A DNA stretch of 64,000 nucleotides from a virus. The position numbers and the translations under genes are program-made. Position 1 is the first letter of the stretch; each line of letters starts with the position of its first letter. The notes beneath the pieces were generated by a model. That model made no database searches. It had not been told where the DNA came from and saw nothing but the letters and a program-made list of their open reading frames with translations. The stretch covers positions 62,001 through 126,000 of the IMG/VR virus record IMGVR_UViG_3300027736_000024. The stretch is one strand, 5' to 3'. Of this stretch, positions 41,732-49,698 are shown one piece after another.

Positions 41732-42613
41732 ATGAATAATCAAATTATCCTCTCTGCTCTAGAATCTCAATTAGCTTCTAAACAATCTGAATTAGAATCA
41801 CACGCAACATTAATATCAGAGCCCGCTTCAAAAGCACTTACTCAAAATGTTTTACAGTCTCTTCGTGAAAATGTATCTACTCTTATTCCTAATATTAAGA
41901 TTAGCACAAGTCGTCTAGAGATCATGAGATTTTCAGAGCCAAATTCCTACAGGTCTTCTGTTACAGTTTATTTAGAAAGCAGTTGGAGATCTGAATACAA
42001 GACTCTAGATATTGAAATGAATTGGTATGGATCAAGAGCGAATTTGAAAGACGAGAATACACTTAATGATGTTCAAGTTTTTGGTGCAGTTGCGGCTAAG
42101 CTTGCATGGATCGAATATGAATTCATAAATAATTGGAGACCTGCTATCATGGAAATTGATAAAATACCACAAAATATAGAAAATGAAATTCGCCAAATTA
42201 ATTACAGTATTCAATCAGTAAAAAATCAAATGAGAAATGACGGAATTGATAGCTATAAAAAAGAGGGATTTGTTTGTACTCTTACTCCAACTTTGAATAT
42301 ATCAAGAGATTGGGAAGCGGAAGGAAATCCATACCAATTACAATCAAGTATTCCTAATATAAAGCTATCAACAGGTCGAGGTAAGTGGGACTACGTTTAC
42401 GCTAAGTCTTTCAAAGTTTTAAAAACTAATAAGTACAAGACTACTTTAGAAATAACTCAGAGCGATGATAGAGTTATAGAGCGCACAATTACGGCTAGAT
42501 CTTTCGATCAATTCATTTCTGAAGTTTACGATTGGCAGACAGATAAAGCTAAAGTGCACAATGATAAAATTACAGAAAGATTCAATACTCAATATGCTAA
42601 ACAATCTGCATAA
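41732..42613 (+). CDS. Protein of unknown function with helical ends
   Basis: 293 residues. Helical N-terminus (QLASKQSELES), a beta-rich middle and coiled coil at about 140-170. Not recognised. It has its own strong promoter, so it is probably an abundant early protein. Confidence 0.7.
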   Translation: MNNQIILSALESQLASKQSELESHATLISEPASKALTQNVLQSLRENVSTLIPNIKISTSRLEIMRFSEPNSYRSSVTVYLESSWRSEYKTLDIEMNWYGSRANLKDENTLNDVQVFGAVAAKLAWIEYEFINNWRPAIMEIDKIPQNIENEIRQINYSIQSVKNQMRNDGIDSYKKEGFVCTLTPTLNISRDWEAEGNPYQLQSSIPNIKLSTGRGKWDYVYAKSFKVLKTNKYKTTLEITQSDDRVIERTITARSFDQFISEVYDWQTDKAKVHNDKITERFNTQYAKQSA

Positions 42614-42633
42614 TTAATTATAAAATAAAAGTT

Positions 42634-43020
42634 ATGAAAAAAATAAGTAGGAAGAAGTCCTTAGTGGACTACATGATAGAGAATGGAAACAATTTTAGGT
42701 ATACCGACATGATAAAATATCTTGTTAAAATATGCAGAAAAAAAGAATATGAGTGGCAATACGATAGAGGATTTTATGCAGCAAACTTTGGTTTTAGTGG
42801 ATATATTACTCGAGGTTGTGGAACTTGCGGCGTCTATAAAAATCCTACAGGTAAGTGGAGTGCTAAGTATTATACAGAAGAAGAAATTACTTTGTATAAA
42901 ATTAAAAGGCTTGTAACCCCGGCATTCAGTAAAGTATTAAATAGTTTTTCAGATAGACAAAAAAGAGATAGCGTAAGATTAGATCTTATTAAAAAATTAG
43001 CTAAACTAGTTAAAAAATAA
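42634..43020 (+). CDS. Basic phage protein, unknown function
   Basis: 128 residues, basic, with a compact GCGTCGVYKNPTGKW segment near residue 70 that could bind zinc only with help from elsewhere. Not recognised. Starts with the AAAATAAAAGTT leader. Confidence 0.65.
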   Translation: MKKISRKKSLVDYMIENGNNFRYTDMIKYLVKICRKKEYEWQYDRGFYAANFGFSGYITRGCGTCGVYKNPTGKWSAKYYTEEEITLYKIKRLVTPAFSKVLNSFSDRQKRDSVRLDLIKKLAKLVKK

Positions 43021-43023
43021 ATT

Positions 43024-43230
43024 ATGAATACTAAATATTGTAAAGTTTGTCAAAAAGAAATCCACCCTAAACGTGTAGCATTAGGATATGGAACTACATG
43101 CGTAGATCATAGTAGTGCAGAAAGATATACAGGTATTGTAGCTGCAGGATCTAAGAATGACTTTGAAGTTCAGATCGTTAAAGATCCAGAGATCGGTAGG
43201 CAACTTGTTCAATTATCAAATATTTATTAA
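43024..43230 (+). CDS. Small zinc-finger-like protein
   Basis: 68 residues; CKVCQKEIHPKR and TTCVDH give three Cys and His residues placed for a short zinc finger. Three bases after the previous gene. Function unknown. Confidence 0.65.
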   Translation: MNTKYCKVCQKEIHPKRVALGYGTTCVDHSSAERYTGIVAAGSKNDFEVQIVKDPEIGRQLVQLSNIY

Positions 43231-43239
43231 AAAAGTAAA

Positions 43240-43515
43240 ATGAATTATTTAAGCCCAGTAGAATATAGTAAAAAAATGAAAGCCTTAATGGAAGACGAGT
43301 CTACTCCTATGGAAGAGACAATTCCTGTAAAAGGAGAGAAGACTATGAAAGAAAGACTTTCAGAACTTTCTCCTGATGAGACAACTAAACTTCAAGAATA
43401 TATTGCTAGTATCAAAGAGATCAAGAAAGCTATTCACGAATTAATAAATAAAGAATCTGTAGAAGAGAGCGGAGGCAATATGTCTTCAGGATTAGTACTT
43501 CCTGAAGAAGAATAA
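43240..43515 (+). CDS. Acidic helical protein, unknown function
   Basis: Not recognised. 91 residues, acidic and helical (LSPDETTKLQEYIASIKEIKK), with an unstructured C-terminus. Confidence 0.65.
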   Translation: MNYLSPVEYSKKMKALMEDESTPMEETIPVKGEKTMKERLSELSPDETTKLQEYIASIKEIKKAIHELINKESVEESGGNMSSGLVLPEEE

Positions 43516-43531
43516 AAATAAAATAATGGTT

Positions 43532-43873
43532 ATGCAAAATTTAGTTTCAGGAATATTTTTTGGAGTCATAGGACAAGTACTCTCTTTTTTTCAATTACAA
43601 GCAGGAATAAGATTCGGTTGGACTGAGAAATGGAGTTGGGCTCTAATGCTACTTGGTTTTCCAATTAGCTGGTCTTTCATGAAAAGTGTACAATACTTCA
43701 TCAATGCATTCGATGGAGAGATCTATCCAAGTAGGATATTAGGATTTGCTGTAGGTATCATTGTCTTTAGTATTATGGGATGGTTTCTATTTAGAGAAGG
43801 AATCACACCTAAAACAGGAGTGTGCTTACTATTAAGTTTGTGCATTATTCTTATTCAAATACTTTGGAAATAG
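43532..43873 (+). CDS. Small multi-span membrane protein
   Basis: 113 residues with about four hydrophobic segments (from LVSGIFFGVIGQVLSFF to LLLSLCIILIQILW). The ATG at 43532 follows the usual GGTT leader; one at 43526 is also in frame. Not recognised; resembles small phage inner-membrane proteins. Confidence 0.65.
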   Translation: MQNLVSGIFFGVIGQVLSFFQLQAGIRFGWTEKWSWALMLLGFPISWSFMKSVQYFINAFDGEIYPSRILGFAVGIIVFSIMGWFLFREGITPKTGVCLLLSLCIILIQILWK

Positions 43874-43921
43874 ATTATTTTTTACCACAATTATTATTTA
43901 ATTTTATATAAATAAGTTATT

Positions 43922-44659
43922 TTGAAAACTGTAGTTTTTGGAGATATACATGGTAGATCAAATTGGAAATTAGCGGTTCATAAAGAGAATCCTGATAGAG
44001 TTATTTTTATAGGTGACTACTTTGATTCATTTGAATTTTCCGGAGTAGAACAAATTGATAATTTCAAACAAATTATTCAGTATAAAACAGATAATCCACA
44101 AGTTGAAGTTGTGATGTTGATTGGTAATCACGATCATCATTACTTTCCTGAAATTGGTTATACTGGGACTAGTGGTTATCAAGCAGGAGTTGGTCATTCA
44201 ATTACTCAAGTTATAGATGAAAATAGACACCACCTACAAATGGCTTATGGTTTTGGAGATTATCTATTCACTCATGCTGGAGTTAGTCCTGTGTTCATGG
44301 ATCAAGTATTTGGTTCTGATGATTGGAGTAAGGAGAGTATTGTAGTTGATTTGAATGAATTATTTAGGTACAAACCTAAAGCATTTCTATTTAATGGTTT
44401 TGAGTCAAGTGGAGATAGTCCATCACAAACACCAATTTGGATTAGACCTAGATCATTAATGTCTTCAAATAAAAAACACCCTAAAGGATTAAAGAAAGAT
44501 TATATTCAAATTGTAGGTCATACTCAAATGAATAAACTTGATTTAATTGGAAGTGATAAATTTACAGGTGGTAGATATTATTTCATTGACACAATGGATA
44601 CATCAGGAGAATATTTGGTTATTCAAGATAACAATCTTATCGTTAACTCAGTAAAATAA
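43922..44659 (+). CDS. Serine/threonine-phosphatase-like metallophosphoesterase
   Basis: 245 residues, TTG start. Two-metal motifs GDIHGR, FIGDYFD, IGNHDHHYF, and C-terminal VGHTQM; FTHAGVSP is the PPP-family segment. Related to phage lambda phosphatase and ApaH-type enzymes, which act on phosphoproteins or dinucleoside polyphosphates. A promoter-like block (ATTATTTAATTTTATATAA) sits 20-40 bases before the start. Confidence 0.88.
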   Translation: MKTVVFGDIHGRSNWKLAVHKENPDRVIFIGDYFDSFEFSGVEQIDNFKQIIQYKTDNPQVEVVMLIGNHDHHYFPEIGYTGTSGYQAGVGHSITQVIDENRHHLQMAYGFGDYLFTHAGVSPVFMDQVFGSDDWSKESIVVDLNELFRYKPKAFLFNGFESSGDSPSQTPIWIRPRSLMSSNKKHPKGLKKDYIQIVGHTQMNKLDLIGSDKFTGGRYYFIDTMDTSGEYLVIQDNNLIVNSVK

Positions 44660-44664
44660 AAGTT

Positions 44665-45087
44665 ATGTATTTTATATTATTAATGCTAATAAATTTTAGT
44701 GTAGAGACAAAGTCATTAGATCTTAATAAAGAAAATTTATGGATCGCAATAAAAAATTCTAACATAGATCATCCAGATATTGCTTATGCACAAGCTATAC
44801 TTGAATCAGGTAATCTAAAAAGTAGATTAGTTAAAACTAATAACAATCTATTTGGAATGAAAAAACCTAGCATTAGAAAAACTACTGCTATTGGAACAAA
44901 ATATAAGTACGCTAAATATAGTAGTTGGATATCTTCTGTAGAAGACTATAAACTTTGGCAAGATCATTTGTTTAGAAAAAAAATAATGAGTAGAAAAGAA
45001 TATATGAAGTACTTACAAATTAGATATTCTGAAACCCCAACATATATTAATAGGGTTATGAAAATAGTTAATCAAAATAAAATATAA
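44665..45087 (+). CDS. GH73-type glucosaminidase (FlgJ-like), exported
   Basis: 140 residues. AYAQAILESGNLKSRL with the catalytic Glu and NNNLFGMK are the GH73 core; a Tyr-rich C-terminal part ends the domain. The N-terminal hydrophobic stretch MYFILLMLINFS may be a signal, so the enzyme could cut peptidoglycan from the periplasm. It is a second wall hydrolase besides the GH19 endolysin and may be an entry or remodelling enzyme rather than the lysin. Confidence 0.85.
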   Translation: MYFILLMLINFSVETKSLDLNKENLWIAIKNSNIDHPDIAYAQAILESGNLKSRLVKTNNNLFGMKKPSIRKTTAIGTKYKYAKYSSWISSVEDYKLWQDHLFRKKIMSRKEYMKYLQIRYSETPTYINRVMKIVNQNKI

Positions 45088-45091
45088 GGTT

Positions 45092-45301
45092 ATGGATAGA
45101 ATTGAAATGTTATATGACAATATGGATAGCTTCGATAAACAGCAGATGTCTGAGTATCTAATGAAAGACGGATATCCAGAACCATATACACATACAGCAG
45201 AATTTAAATATCAAAATGAAATTTTAAAGTTGTATGATAAATGGAATATGCTTACTCAAGAAGAAGAGGAAACGATTTTAAAAATAGCAAATAAATTTTA
45301 A
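45092..45301 (+). CDS. Small acidic protein, unknown function
   Basis: Not recognised. 69 residues, acidic and helical, starting four bases after the GH73 gene. Confidence 0.6.
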   Translation: MDRIEMLYDNMDSFDKQQMSEYLMKDGYPEPYTHTAEFKYQNEILKLYDKWNMLTQEEEETILKIANKF

Positions 45302-45303
45302 TA

Positions 45304-45465
45304 ATGTTAGTTGTAGATCTTGTAGAAAGTGTAGAAAGTTTATATTCTAATATGCCTGATAAAAGAAAAAGAAAAGAGTATCAAGATTGGAAGGTTCAAA
45401 TAAATAAAATTATAGACGATATAAATAAGTTATGTAAATTTAAAATGTATAATCAAATAAAATAA
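45304..45465 (+). CDS. 53-residue basic helical protein
   Basis: Begins two bases after the previous stop and ends five bases before the next ATG, filling the gap exactly. Helical, with a basic DKRKRKEYQDWKVQ middle. Function unknown. Confidence 0.55.
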   Translation: MLVVDLVESVESLYSNMPDKRKRKEYQDWKVQINKIIDDINKLCKFKMYNQIK

Positions 45466-45470
45466 AAATC

Positions 45471-45701
45471 ATGGCAGTTAGTAAAAAACCAAGAAAAAAA
45501 GCAGCTCAACAAGAAGTACTTACAGTAAAACCAATTCAGCAGGCATTATGGTATCCTATTGATTGGGATAAAGTAAAGACCTTAACAGATTTAAAATTTA
45601 TAATTAAGAATATGGGTTTAGGTTGCGCTGATGATTCTCCAAATTATGCCGAATTAAAAAAGTATTTATCCGATTCTCCATTAGCGCGTAATAATGGTTA
45701 A
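45471..45701 (+). CDS. Small protein with basic N-terminus
   Basis: Not recognised. 76 residues; basic start (SKKPRKKAAQQE), then an alpha/beta part. It overlaps the next gene by 8 bases. Confidence 0.6.
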   Translation: MAVSKKPRKKAAQQEVLTVKPIQQALWYPIDWDKVKTLTDLKFIIKNMGLGCADDSPNYAELKKYLSDSPLARNNG

Positions 45702-46002
45702 TACCTTAATAAATAAAATAAAAATTAGTATGGCAGATTTTTCTAAACAATACTGTGAAATATATGATCATGGATTTTCATGGGATTTTGATATTGAAGA
45801 AATAGCAGATGAATTGGATCCCGGTTATATGAACAATGTTATTTGTGAAGGCTTTGGTTTCGACGCAATAGGTAAAGAGAAATCAGGAGAGATTGTACTT
45901 CACTTTAGAGATTGGGAAACAGGAAAAAAATCTTGGGTTAGCTATAAAGATTTTATAAATAAACAAAAATTAAGTATTAATGAACAGTTGGGTAGATCCT
46001 AG
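45694..46002 (+). CDS. Acidic protein of unknown function
   Basis: Not recognised. 102 residues, acidic, with FSWDFDIEEIADELDPGYM near residue 28. An ATG at 45730 (MADFSKQYC) may be the true start. It overlaps the next small gene by 23 bases. Confidence 0.6.
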   Translation: MVNTLINKIKISMADFSKQYCEIYDHGFSWDFDIEEIADELDPGYMNNVICEGFGFDAIGKEKSGEIVLHFRDWETGKKSWVSYKDFINKQKLSINEQLGRS

Positions 46003-46159
46003 AATTAGTAGGATAATAGAATTAGAGTTAGAAATAACAGACGCAGTATCTAAAGGACATAAAGCTGCAGATAGCGATAAGTTTAAAGAGCATAGAGAAG
46101 AGCTAAAGCGTTTAAGAGAGGAACTAAAGTCGGAGCGGCGCGCGCAAGGGCGGCGGTAA
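45980..46159 (+). CDS. 59-residue coiled-coil protein with GC-rich end
   Basis: A regular charged helix (RIIELELEITDAVSK through EELKRLREELKSE). The last 10 codons switch from AT-rich to very GC-rich (CGG CGC GCG CAA GGG CGG CGG), ending RRAQGRR. This abrupt change marks the left edge of a stretch of foreign-looking base composition. Confidence 0.55.
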   Translation: MNSWVDPRISRIIELELEITDAVSKGHKAADSDKFKEHREELKRLREELKSERRAQGRR

Positions 46160-46211
46160 AATTTCGCGAGGGCCTCAAAAGTCATAAATACAAATATACA
46201 ATATACAAACT

Positions 46212-46553
46212 ATGAAATGGGAATCCTTTGAAAAAATAATGTTAACCTATAAGCGTGCCTTATCGGATATGGATGCACTTTATAAGATTGGTTTAGACCT
46301 ATCCGAAGGCCCGTACGACCTCATGAGCCACATGTACGTCTTGTTTAATGAATCTATGGGGATCCAATATAACCCTCATGGCGTGGACTGGATTGATTGG
46401 TACATATTCGAAACCGACTGGCAAAAGAAAGGGAATTACGAAGCCTATAATGAGAAGAAAGAACTCATTGCCCAAGACTTAAAAGGCCTGTGGGAACTAC
46501 TTGAATCAGATTATCGGAATGATCAAAAACCAGAAATGCCACTAGACTTATGA
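46212..46553 (+). CDS. Small acidic protein of unknown function, GC-richer
   Basis: Not recognised. 113 residues, acidic, Trp/Tyr-rich (DWIDWYIFETDW). Codons such as GCC, GAC, CTC and GGC are much more common than in neighbours, suggesting recent transfer. Overlaps the next gene by 4 bases. Confidence 0.65.
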   Translation: MKWESFEKIMLTYKRALSDMDALYKIGLDLSEGPYDLMSHMYVLFNESMGIQYNPHGVDWIDWYIFETDWQKKGNYEAYNEKKELIAQDLKGLWELLESDYRNDQKPEMPLDL

Positions 46554-46795
46554 AAAACAAAAAGCCACAAGACTACATAATCAGATACAGAGATGTCGAC
46601 CCTTACACTATGCATATCGATGGCGAGGGTGAAACATGCAGGACCGATAGCCGTGTCGGAGCGGAAAGGATTATTGAAGCCTTAACAGAGTTTAATACAA
46701 AGTCTAAACACGGCAGGCCAAATAGAGAGTACTACATAGAGGTTAAGGAAAGCCGTGGACCAATAGAAAAGCCCAATCCCTGGTGGACTTGGTAA
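46550..46795 (+). CDS. Small protein of unknown function, GC-richer
   Basis: Not recognised. 81 residues, charged, ending PNPWWTW. It shares the atypical base composition of the preceding gene and probably arrived with it. Confidence 0.65.
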   Translation: MKNKKPQDYIIRYRDVDPYTMHIDGEGETCRTDSRVGAERIIEALTEFNTKSKHGRPNREYYIEVKESRGPIEKPNPWWTW

Positions 46796-46812
46796 TTAAA
46801 TAACCTGGTCTA

Positions 46813-46854
46813 CCGACGTATAGTAAAAAGGAATATTACTATACAGTTTGTCGG
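46813..46854 (+). other. Strong RNA hairpin in intergenic region
   Basis: Nested pairing: CCGAC (46813-46817) with GTCGG (46850-46854), enclosing a perfect 9-bp stem GTATAGTAA/TTACTATAC (46818-46826 with 46836-46844). There is no U-tract after it, so it is not a standard terminator. It may be an RNA stability, processing or regulatory element between two small genes. Confidence 0.6.
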
Positions 46855-46893
46855 GCGAAATAAAGATTATATATTCATTGCAAATAAAAAATT

Positions 46894-47112
46894 ATGATTG
46901 AATATCAAGAAATAATCGAAGGTAATTTAAAAGCAGTTAAAGACACAAGCGATTTTGGAAGTCCTAATAAATGGAACCTACACGTTAAAACCGTCAATGG
47001 ATGGTATGATTCAGTTCAATGGATGAGTGTATGGCGCATTCAAGAATTCTTTAAAACAAAACTACCCGTTTACAAAGAGGTAGAGAAGCAAGTTGACTAT
47101 GAATTAGAATAA
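46894..47112 (+). CDS. Small protein of unknown function
   Basis: Not recognised. 72 residues, alpha/beta; WNLHVKTVNGWYDSVQWMSV resembles a small beta-hairpin module. Returns to normal AT-rich composition. Confidence 0.6.
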   Translation: MIEYQEIIEGNLKAVKDTSDFGSPNKWNLHVKTVNGWYDSVQWMSVWRIQEFFKTKLPVYKEVEKQVDYELE

Positions 47113-47122
47113 ATTAAAAAAT

Positions 47123-47368
47123 ATGACACCACAAGAAAAAGCATTAGAACTATACAACAAGTATCTTCCATACGCTGATGAATATATCTACCCAGAACAA
47201 GCAGCAAAGGAGTTATGTATGATAACAGTGGATGAAATAATTGAAAGTAGAAAAGATGATAGCATGTTTGGTGATACATTGTTATCTACAAGCAGTGAGT
47301 ATTATACACCACACCCAATGTACATAACTTATTGGTTACAAGTAAAACAAGAAATAGAAAAGCTATGA
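47123..47368 (+). CDS. Short helical phage protein, unknown function
   Basis: 81 residues: KALELYNKYLPYADEY ... AAKELCMITVDEIIES is a helical pattern I associate with many small Bacteroidota-phage proteins. Related in style to the proteins at 49079 and 49469. Function unknown. Confidence 0.6.
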   Translation: MTPQEKALELYNKYLPYADEYIYPEQAAKELCMITVDEIIESRKDDSMFGDTLLSTSSEYYTPHPMYITYWLQVKQEIEKL

Positions 47369-47520
47369 AGCTATACAAAGAATACAACAACTTTTTTATC
47401 ACACCTTGTATAAAGATCTACTACGATACATACTTTGAAGGTGGGTTAATATGTTTAGATTTGGAATTTACATGGTTAATGTGGACAGTTAGCTTTAGTA
47501 TTATAAAAGAAAGTATATAA
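47365..47520 (+). CDS. 51-residue hydrophobic protein
   Basis: ATG at 47365 lies in an ATGA overlap with the previous stop, preferred over an upstream TTG at 47332. The C-terminal half is hydrophobic (CLDLEFTWLMWTVSFSII), possibly one membrane span. Confidence 0.55.
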   Translation: MKLYKEYNNFFITPCIKIYYDTYFEGGLICLDLEFTWLMWTVSFSIIKESI

Positions 47521-47526
47521 GATCAA

Positions 47527-47751
47527 ATGACAGTAAAAGAACTAATAGAGAACCTACAAACTCTAGATCCAGAACTCAGAGTCTTTGTTGAAGGGTATGA
47601 GGGTGGCTACAATGATGTTAGCTTTAATCCAAACATAAGTAAGTTTGTACTTGATTACCACTCAGATTGGTATTATGGAGTACATGAGATCATTGATGCG
47701 TGTTCCCAAGAAGAAGGAGAGTATCATACTGTGGACGGAATAGTGTTATAA
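47527..47751 (+). CDS. Small conserved-looking protein, unknown function
   Basis: 74 residues; TVKELIENLQTLDPELRVFVEGYEGGYND resembles a small family present in phages and bacteria whose role is not known. Acidic, alpha/beta. Confidence 0.65.
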   Translation: MTVKELIENLQTLDPELRVFVEGYEGGYNDVSFNPNISKFVLDYHSDWYYGVHEIIDACSQEEGEYHTVDGIVL

Positions 47752-47766
47752 AAATATATACTATAG

Positions 47767-47856
47767 ATGAAAATAATTTTGGCTTGTTTATTATTAAATT
47801 GTATTTTTATGTCATATTTGCTTGCTAGAACACACAACGGTGATGATATAATGTAA
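47767..47856 (+). CDS. 29-residue hydrophobic peptide
   Basis: One membrane-like segment (IILACLLLNCIFMSYLLA) and a short polar tail, ending ten bases before the tRNA-like gene. Could be a small membrane protein; weak evidence. Confidence 0.35.
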   Translation: MKIILACLLLNCIFMSYLLARTHNGDDIM

Positions 47857-47865
47857 AGTAATAAT

Positions 47866-47950
47866 AGTCAGGTAGCGGAAATGGTAGACGCATGCATCCC
47901 GTAAGATTTGCATTCCACTGAGATTACTGGTTCGACTCCAGTCCTGACTA
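47866..47950 (+). tRNA. tRNA-Leu-like gene with expanded anticodon loop
   Basis: Acceptor AGTCAGG pairs perfectly with CCTGACT; discriminator A47950; D arm GCG-GAAATGGTAGA-CGC is Leu-like and the T arm is ACTGG-TTCGACT-CCAGT. The anticodon stem ATGCA/TGCAT is perfect, but it encloses 12 nt (TCCCGTAAGATT) instead of 7. AAG (Leu) could be read only in a shifted loop. Total 85 nt, no CCA encoded. It may be an odd functional tRNA, a decoy, or a decaying gene. Confidence 0.65.
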
Positions 47951-48013
47951 CTCTGGATTTAAATAGCTTCCATCTCATGGGGATTTAGTATATTTAATAA
48001 ATAAATAAAGGTT

Positions 48014-48907
48014 ATGAATCTAGGATACGCTTGCATAAACATGACGCTAGGCAAAGCTGTGACTACGAATCGTGGTATGGTTAAAAAAACATTTCTCGCC
48101 AAGGGCCCGGACTGGGTATCTGAGTTGGCACTCGCCAATTCTCGGGACATCATCAAAATTCTAGAGTGGAATAGACTTAGAGGTATAAAACTATTTCGCT
48201 TGACATCTGCCCTTATCCCTTGGGGAGATAGTCTAGATCTTACACAATTAAAAGACTACGAAGAGATCCGGTCTGAACTTAAAAAGGCAGGTGACTTTGC
48301 AAGAGAACACGGTATCCGGATCACTACGCATCCTGGTCCATTCAATGTACTTCTTTCACCAAATGAAGCTGTAGTTGAAAAGACTATTCAAGATCTGGAA
48401 ATGCATGGCAAGATATTTGATATGATAGGACTTGATAAGTCACCATATAACAAGATCAATATACATTGTAATGGTGTTTATGGAGATAAGCCGGCAGCCA
48501 TGGATAGATTTTGCCTAAATTTTTCTCGTCTATCCGAATCAGTTAGATCAAGGCTTACTGTAGAGAACGATGATAAGGCAAGTATGTATTCTGTTATAGA
48601 CCTTATGTACATACACAAAAAGATTGGAACACCTATTGTATTTGATTATCACCACCATGGTTTTTGTACTGGTGATCTTACTGAGGAGGAGGCTTTAAAG
48701 TTGGCAGCTGAGACTTGGCCTGAAGGGATTAAGCAGCTTGTTCACTATTCAGAATCAAAAGCTCTACATGAAGGGAATACCAAACTTAAACCTCAAGCAC
48801 ATTCAGACTATATTAATTCACTTCCGAATACCTATGGTCTAGATCTAGATATTATGATTGAGGCAAAAGCAAAAGAGTTAGCAATCTTACCATTCATTAA
48901 AAAATAA
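48014..48907 (+). CDS. uvsE: UV-damage endonuclease (UvsE/UvdE)
   Basis: 297 residues, TIM-barrel endonuclease that nicks DNA 5' of pyrimidine dimers. The start NLGYACINMTL, RLTSALIPWG, ITTHPGPFNVL, INIHCNGVYGDK, LTVENDDKAS, FDYHHH and VHYSES carry the metal-binding His/Glu/Asp set in family order. The first 150 bases use GC-richer codons than the rest. It repairs UV damage in phage or host DNA, useful for a phage of surface waters. Confidence 0.93.
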   Translation: MNLGYACINMTLGKAVTTNRGMVKKTFLAKGPDWVSELALANSRDIIKILEWNRLRGIKLFRLTSALIPWGDSLDLTQLKDYEEIRSELKKAGDFAREHGIRITTHPGPFNVLLSPNEAVVEKTIQDLEMHGKIFDMIGLDKSPYNKINIHCNGVYGDKPAAMDRFCLNFSRLSESVRSRLTVENDDKASMYSVIDLMYIHKKIGTPIVFDYHHHGFCTGDLTEEEALKLAAETWPEGIKQLVHYSESKALHEGNTKLKPQAHSDYINSLPNTYGLDLDIMIEAKAKELAILPFIKK

Positions 48908-48917
48908 AACAATCCGT

Positions 48918-49064
48918 ATGAAAAAGAAAAATTTAAGTTTTTTAGTTATAGTAATAATATTATTTAGTAGTTGTTACACATCAGTGTCTACTGTGGGTAA
49001 TTGTAAATATTATTATCGTAGACCAATAGGTAGTTTACATAGGATAAATGCACCTCGATTCTAA
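48918..49064 (+). CDS. Small lipoprotein
   Basis: 48 residues. Signal sequence (KKKNLSFLVIVIILFSS) followed by Cys20, giving a lipobox-like FSSC, then a short Tyr-rich basic tail. It would be anchored in the envelope. Function unknown. Confidence 0.55.
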   Translation: MKKKNLSFLVIVIILFSSCYTSVSTVGNCKYYYRRPIGSLHRINAPRF

Positions 49065-49078
49065 ACAAATAATAAACT

Positions 49079-49414
49079 ATGAACAAAGAAGAACAAAAAA
49101 AAATTATTATAGAAGTTATGGATGCGGATGCTAAAGATGGATTGTACGAAAAAGAAGATAAAACATTTAAACAAAAAAGTAAATGGACCAAAGTGAATAA
49201 CAAACAACAAACAGCAGTAGAATGGTTATTCACTCAATTATATGAAAAGTTTGAAATGAAAGGTGATGGAGAAAAGATGAATAAAATACTTAACAAAGCT
49301 AAAGAAATGGAGAAAGAGCAGATAGTAAATGCTTATGAATGTGGTTGGATTAATGGTGATTTGAAGAAAGCTCCGCGTTTTGGTAAGGATTATTATAATA
49401 CTTTAAATAAATAA
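49079..49414 (+). CDS. Helical phage protein, unknown function
   Basis: 111 residues, Lys/Glu-rich. KQQTAVEWLFTQLYEKF and AKEMEKEQIVNAYECGW are recurrent elements in small Bacteroidota-phage proteins of unknown role. Related in style to 47123 and 49469. Confidence 0.65.
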   Translation: MNKEEQKKIIIEVMDADAKDGLYEKEDKTFKQKSKWTKVNNKQQTAVEWLFTQLYEKFEMKGDGEKMNKILNKAKEMEKEQIVNAYECGWINGDLKKAPRFGKDYYNTLNK

Positions 49415-49415
49415 T

Positions 49416-49472
49416 ATGAACTACTGGTTAATACAAGCAATTGTTAAACAAATTAAAGCTGAGAAGAAATGA
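49416..49472 (+). CDS. 18-residue peptide
   Basis: A tiny frame between two genes, overlapping the next start by 4 bases (ATGA). It may only serve translational coupling. Confidence 0.2.
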   Translation: MNYWLIQAIVKQIKAEKK

Positions 49473-49672
49473 AAACGGCAATGAAAGAATTAATTGAGTA
49501 TCTTGATCCTATACACAGTGGAATAAAAGATAAGGCAACTGAATTACTTGAAAAAGAAAAGAAACAGATGCTAGATGCTATGCGCTATGCTCTTGATGAG
49601 GATGGGCATAATGGATCATGGATTTTTAATTTTATAGAATCATATTATAAAAAAATGTACGAAAATGAGTAA
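49469..49672 (+). CDS. Small helical protein, unknown function
   Basis: 67 residues, helical, acidic/basic mixed (ATELLEKEKKQMLDAMRYAL), similar in style to 49079. Not recognised. Confidence 0.6.
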   Translation: MKTAMKELIEYLDPIHSGIKDKATELLEKEKKQMLDAMRYALDEDGHNGSWIFNFIESYYKKMYENE

Positions 49673-49698
49673 ACTGTGATTGATATTTATAGTAAAAG

